Assembly (NCBI GenBank): GCA_949358305.1
Contig: CASHSZ010000090.1
Location: 51,754 to 115,753 of the forward strand
Length of the DNA: 64,000 nucleotides
Direction of reading: 5' to 3'
Source: Strigamia acuminata
Lineage: Eukaryota > Arthropoda > Chilopoda > Geophilomorpha > Linotaeniidae
This document shows positions 60,001 to 64,000 of this stretch, one piece after another; positions within the stretch are counted from its first letter, which is position 1, and every line of letters starts with the position of its first letter. Under the pieces are notes generated by a model. That model ran no database searches. It saw only the letters and a program-made list of their open reading frames with translations, and was not told the origin of the DNA. Both the position numbers and the translations under genes were made by a program.

Positions 60001-61808
60001 AAGGCTTCTACTAAGGTTTAAACACTATTTCTGAACATTCAGAGACATTGGTCTTGTGGTGTTTGTGCTAAGTCAACTGTGATGAGATCAAAAGTCTATT
60101 CTCCCAAATCATCGGTTGGATGTTTCTAAAACTTACATTGGAGCCTTCTACTAAGGTTTAAACACTATTTCTGAACATTCAGAGACATTGGACTTGTGGT
60201 GTTTGTGCTAAGTCAACTGCGATGTGAAATGAGCTCAAAATTTTTTTTTCAAAATTTATTGCTTGGGTGTTGCTAAAACTTATATTGAAGGCTTCTACTA
60301 AGGTTTAAACACTATTTCTAAACATTCAGAGACATTGGTCTTGTGGTATTTGTGCTAAGTCAACTGTGATGAGATCAAAAGTCTATTCTCCCAAATCATC
60401 GGTTGGATGTTTCTAAAACTTACATTGGAGCCTTCTACTAAGGTTTAAACACTATTTCTAAACATTCAGAGACATTGGTCTTGTGGTGTTTGTGCTAAGT
60501 CAACTGTGATGAGATCAAAAGTCTATTCTCCCAAATCATCGGTTGGATGTTTCTAAAACTTACATTGGAGCCTTCTACTAAGGTTTAAACACTATTTCTG
60601 AACATTCAGAGACATTGGACTTGTGGTGTTTGTGCTAAGTCAACTGCGATGTGAAATGAGCTCAAAATTTTTTTTTCAAAATTTATTGCTTGGGTGTTGC
60701 TAAAACTTATATTGAAGGCTTCTACTAAGGTTTAAACACTATTTCTGAACATTCAGAGACATTGGTCTTGTGGTGTTTGTGCTAAGTCAACTGTGATGAG
60801 ATCAAAAGTCTATTCTCCCAAATCATCGGTTGGATGTTTCTAAAACTTACATTGGAGCCTTCTACTAAGGTTTAAACACTATTTCTGAACATTCAGAGAC
60901 ATTGGTCTTATGGTGTTTGTGCTAAGTCAACTGTGATGAGATCAAAAGTCTATTCTCCCAAATCATCGGTTGGATGTTTCTAAAACTTACATTGGAGCCT
61001 TCTACTAAGGTTTAAACACTATTTCTGAACATTCAGAGACATTGGTCTTGTGGTGTTTGTGCTAAGTCAACTGTGATGAGATCAAAAGTCTATTCTCCCA
61101 AATCATTGGTTGGATGTTTCTAAAACTTACATTGGAGCCTTCTACTAAGGTTTAAACACTATTTCTGAACATTCAGAGACATTGGTCTTGTGGTGTTTGT
61201 GCTAAGTCAACTGTGATGAGATCAAAAGTCTATTCTCCCAAATCATCGGTTGAATGTTTCTAAAACTTACATTGGAGCCTTCTACTAAGGTTTAAACACT
61301 ATTTCTGAACATTCAGAGACATTGGTCTTGTGGTGTTTGTGCTAAGTCAACTGTGATGAGATCAAAAGTCTATTCTCCCAAATCATCGGTTGGATGTTTC
61401 TAAAACTTACATTGGAGCCTTCTACTAAGGTTTAAACACTATTTCTGAACATTTAGAGACATTGGTCTTGTGGTGTTTGTGCTAAGTCAACTGCGATGTG
61501 AAATAAGCTCAAAATTTTTTTTTCAAAATTTATTGCTTGGGTGTTGCTAAAACTTACATTGAAGGCTTCTACTAAGGTTTAAACACTATTTCTAAACATT
61601 CAGAGACATTGGTCTTGTGGTGTTTGTGCTAAGTCAACTGTGATGAGATCAAAAGTCTATTCTCCCAAATCATCGGTTGGATGTTTCTAAAACTTACATT
61701 GGAGCCTTCTACTAAGGTTTAAACACTATTTCTGAACATTCAGAGACATTGGACTTGTGGTGTTTGTGCTAAGTCAACTGCGATGTGAAATGAGCTCAAA
61801 ATTTTTTT
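36088..61808 (+). repeat. Satellite array, segment 4 (largest)
   Basis: About 180 monomers of types A and B. The sub-structure changes along it. 36.5-37.5 kb repeats the variant block of 22.0-23.0 kb (AAGTCAGCGATG, GAACATACAG, GCTAAGTAACTG). 40531-42070 is exactly eleven consecutive 140-bp A monomers without B (1540 bp). From about 45 kb a longer composite unit with the A/B hybrid monomer recurs. GAACATACAG is seen near 45339, 46342, 48193, 49620, 51331, 54468, 56042, 58182 and 59896. One monomer at about 38897 has a 5-bp insertion. Frequent losses and gains of whole monomers fit unequal exchange. No gene is present. Confidence 0.96.
40531..42070 (+). repeat. A-only satellite sub-array (11 x 140 bp)
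   Basis: Eleven head-to-tail 140-bp monomers with no 147-bp type between B monomers on either side. Within it the variant CGGTTAAATG recurs at about 41000, 41560 and 41840, i.e. at multiples of 280 bp. This indicates local dimer amplification. Confidence 0.8.
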
Positions 61809-61897
61809 GGGGTGCCGTCCGAACGGCGAATCGCCTAAGAGCGAATTTCGTCGTAGTGATTAATGGCGAAAAAATAAATTTTTTTGCCAAAAACATT

Positions 61898-62205
61898 TCC
61901 AATGGCGAATTTGCACACATTCGTCATTGGAAATGACCAAACACTTTTCCAATGGCGAATCGGTATAAAATTAAACCGATTCGCCATTGGAACTGACCAA
62001 ACACGTTTCCAATGGCGAATCGGTATAAAATTAAACCGATTCGCCATTGGAACTGACCAAACACGTTTCTAATGGCGAATCGGTGTAAAATTAAACCGAT
62101 TCGCCATTGGAACTGACCAAACACGTTTCTAATGGCGAATCGGTGTAAAATAAAAACCGATTCGCCATTGGAACTGACCAAACACGTTTCCAATGGCGAT
62201 TTGGT
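61898..62205. repeat. Left hairpin array of fold-back element (60-bp units)
   Basis: Units repeat with exact 60-bp period. Each has an 18-bp perfect stem TTCCAATGGCGAATCGGT and its complement, a 10-nt AT loop and a 14-nt linker such as CTGACCAAACACGT. Later units have TTCTAATGG in the left arm. The first (TTTGCACACATTCG centre) and last units are divergent. Because 60 is divisible by three, open frames with 20-residue periodic translations appear on both strands; I do not consider them genes. Confidence 0.9.
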
Positions 62206-62800
62206 GGCGAATCGTAGGCCAAAATGGGAATTTCGTGATTTTTTTTACCAAAAAAATACTGCTGAAATGCTACAAAATGCTGCAGACAAAAGATATGCTG
62301 CGCCCGGAAAAGAATCGAGTGTTTCATTGTATAATCGTGTGTACATGACACCAGCAAAGAATGAAATAAGCACTTCACTTCCGTCTTACAAAGCAAAAAG
62401 CTTTCCTGTATTAACCAATTAATTAGTACACCAGAAAATGATTTCATAGCGGGAAAAAGAAAGGCATAAAATGTAGTTAACGACAATGCTAGAATTTCAA
62501 AAATAAATTTTGTGTACCTTACTGTACAGATCTTTACATAAGTTCAGAAACAGAAGATCTTTTGGTTTATCAGACGACTTTTTGTTCTCACGTTTCCAAC
62601 TTATTTACAACGTAATTAATGTTTAATACCTGCCCACAACATCCAAGTTTGTGTGCTAAACGCCACTAAAATTGGATTGACAACTGTGGCGACATTTCCA
62701 ATTAATTCAATAGTAGGATCAGATAATTTCAGTTTGTTTGCAAACACAGGTAAAAATGTTGTGTTCTTTTATTTTATTGCAATTCGTTCTATTACAATGC
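62206..62800. other. Centre of fold-back element, no gene seen
   Basis: About 600 bp of unique AT-rich sequence between the two hairpin arrays. No transposase motif or convincing ORF is visible on either strand, so the element is non-autonomous. Confidence 0.6.
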
Positions 62801-63118
62801 ACTTCCAATGGCGAATTTATTATAATTCGCTATTAGAAAGGTCCAATTACATTTCTAATGGCGAATTGTTCAACATTAAAACCTATTCGCCATTAGAAAG
62901 GTCCAATTACATTTCTAATGGCGAATTGTTCGACATTAAAACCTATTCGCCATTAGAAAGGTACAAATTACATTTCTAATGGCGAATTGTTCAACATTAA
63001 AACCTATTCGCCATTAGAAAGGTACAAATTACATTTCCAATGGCGAATTTTCCTAGATTCGCCATTGGAAATGTAACAATACGTTTCCAAGGGCGAATTT
63101 CAAAAATTCGCCCTTGGG
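62801..63118. repeat. Right hairpin array of fold-back element (60-61-bp units)
   Basis: Units have the perfect stem TTTCTAATGGCGAAT and ATTCGCCATTAGAAA, an 18-nt loop TGTTCAACATTAAAACCT and a linker GGTCCAATTACA or GGTACAAATTACA. They share the stem core AATGGCGAAT/ATTCGCCATT with the left array, but loops and linkers differ. The last unit (CCAAGGGCGAATTTC...) grades into the terminal inverted repeat. Confidence 0.9.
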
Positions 63119-63143
63119 CGATTCGCCGTTCGGACTGGTACTC

Positions 63144-64000
63144 ATTTTTTTTTCAAAATTTATTGCTTGGGTGTTGCTAAAACTTATATTGAAGGCTTCT
63201 ACTAAGGTTTAAACACTATTTCTGAACATTCAGAGACATTGGTCTTGTGGTGTTTGTGCTAAGTCAACTGCGATGTGAAATGAGCTCAAAATTTTTTTTT
63301 CAAAATTTAATGCTTGGGTGTTGCTAAAACTTATATTGAAGGCTTCTACTAAGGTTTAAACACTATTTCTGAACATTCAGAGACATTGGACTTGTGGTGT
63401 TTGTGCTAAGTCAACTGTGATGAGATCAAAAGTCTATTCTCCCAAATCATTGGTTGGATGTTTCTAAAACTTACATTGGAGCCTTCTACTAAGGTTTAAA
63501 CACTATTTCTGAACATTCAGAGACATTGGTCTTGTGGTGTTTGTGCTAAGTCAACTGTGATGAGATCAAAAGTCTATTCTCCCAAATCATCGGTTGGATG
63601 TTTCTAAAACTTACATTGGAGCCTTCTACTAAGGTTTAAACACTATTTCTGAACATTTAGAGACATTGGTCTTGTGGTGTTTGTGCTAAGTCAACTGCGA
63701 TGTGAAATTAGCTCAAAATTTTTTTTTCAAAATTTATTGCTTGGGTGTTGCTAAAACTTACATTGAAGGCTTCTACTAAGGTTTAAACACTATTTCTAAA
63801 CATTCAGAGACATTGGTCTTGTGGTGTTTGTGCTAAGTCAACTGTGATGAGATCAAAAGTCTATTCTCCCAAATCATCGGTTGGATGTTTCTAAAACTTA
63901 CATTGGAGCCTTCTACTAAGGTTTAAACACTATTTCTGAACATTTAGAGACATTGGTCTTGTGGTGTTTGTGCTAAGTCAACTGCGATGTGAAATAAGCT
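63144..64000 (+). repeat. Satellite array, segment 5 (continues past window)
   Basis: About six more A/B monomers right of the fold-back element, in the same phase as segment 4 after removal of one duplication. The array runs off the window edge, so its full length is unknown. Confidence 0.96.

Larger units (their letters stand above)
61809..63143. mobile_element. Fold-back TIR element with hairpin-repeat ends (1335 bp)
   Basis: It is flanked by ATTTTTTT (61801-61808 and 63144-63151). Removing the element plus one duplication restores the normal A4T9 tract of a B monomer. Ends are inverted: GTCCGAACGGCGAATCGCC (19 bp, perfect), 8 bp in from each end; the outermost 8 bp match poorly (GGGGTGCC against GAGTACCA). 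Inside each end lies an array of 60-bp palindromic units. The centre (about 62205-62800) shows no coding sequence. The 8-bp duplication is compatible with a hAT-type or P-type transposase acting in trans, but family membership is not proven. Confidence 0.85.

Noticed and set aside
61835-62193. Open frames with 20-residue periodic translation in the fold-back element
   Set aside because: They follow from a 60-bp palindromic tandem repeat (divisible by three), appear on both strands and have no start or domain logic.
61898-63118. CRISPR-like regular spacing in the hairpin arrays
   Set aside because: The spacers are not unique, the whole 60-bp unit is repeated, and the window is eukaryotic with transposon ends around it.
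9915-64000. CENP-B box in the satellite monomers
   Set aside because: I looked for the TTCG...A..CGGG-type motif and did not see it in either monomer type.

Overview
The window is a repeat-dense piece of a metazoan nuclear genome, most likely an invertebrate. The evidence for this is a BEL/Pao retrotransposon (a lineage known only from animals), a Copia element, and a long AT-rich satellite array. No host protein-coding gene, rRNA or tRNA gene could be supported. The species cannot be named from the sequence alone.

Layout. (1) 1-5278, with an LTR from 5279: a minus-strand Ty1/Copia retrotransposon. Its gag-pol frame is open from the ATG at 4082 to the window edge, and its primer-binding site matches the 3' end of initiator tRNA-Met. 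(2) To about 9914: the 5' end of an older minus-strand LTR element, with an LTR at about 9167-9914 and a tRNA-His-type primer-binding site. The Copia element is apparently nested inside it, and 5732-9119 carries no convincing gene. (3) 9915 to the right edge: a satellite array of roughly 300 monomers of two alternating types (140 and 147 bp), organised into higher-order repeats. The clearest is an 8-monomer, 1141-bp unit.

Four elements interrupt the satellite. Two are copies of a 547-bp terminal-inverted-repeat element (20882-21428 and 35541-36087), at the same monomer position and in the same orientation. The third is a complete 9.4-kb minus-strand BEL/Pao retrotransposon (25733-35130) with 1562-bp LTRs that look identical, a 4-bp target duplication and an intact 1746-residue polyprotein. 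The fourth is a 1335-bp fold-back element (61809-63143) whose ends are arrays of 60-bp hairpin units, flanked by an 8-bp duplication.

Interpretation. The region behaves like a (peri)centromere-like or heterochromatic satellite block with nested, partly very young insertions. The observations most worth following are: a consensus splice donor (GTGAGT) 12-25 nt after the primer-binding site in all three LTR elements; a perfect RFX-type X-box, CRE and YY1-like sites in the BEL LTR; the hairpin arrays of the fold-back element; and the shared insertion site of the two 547-bp elements.
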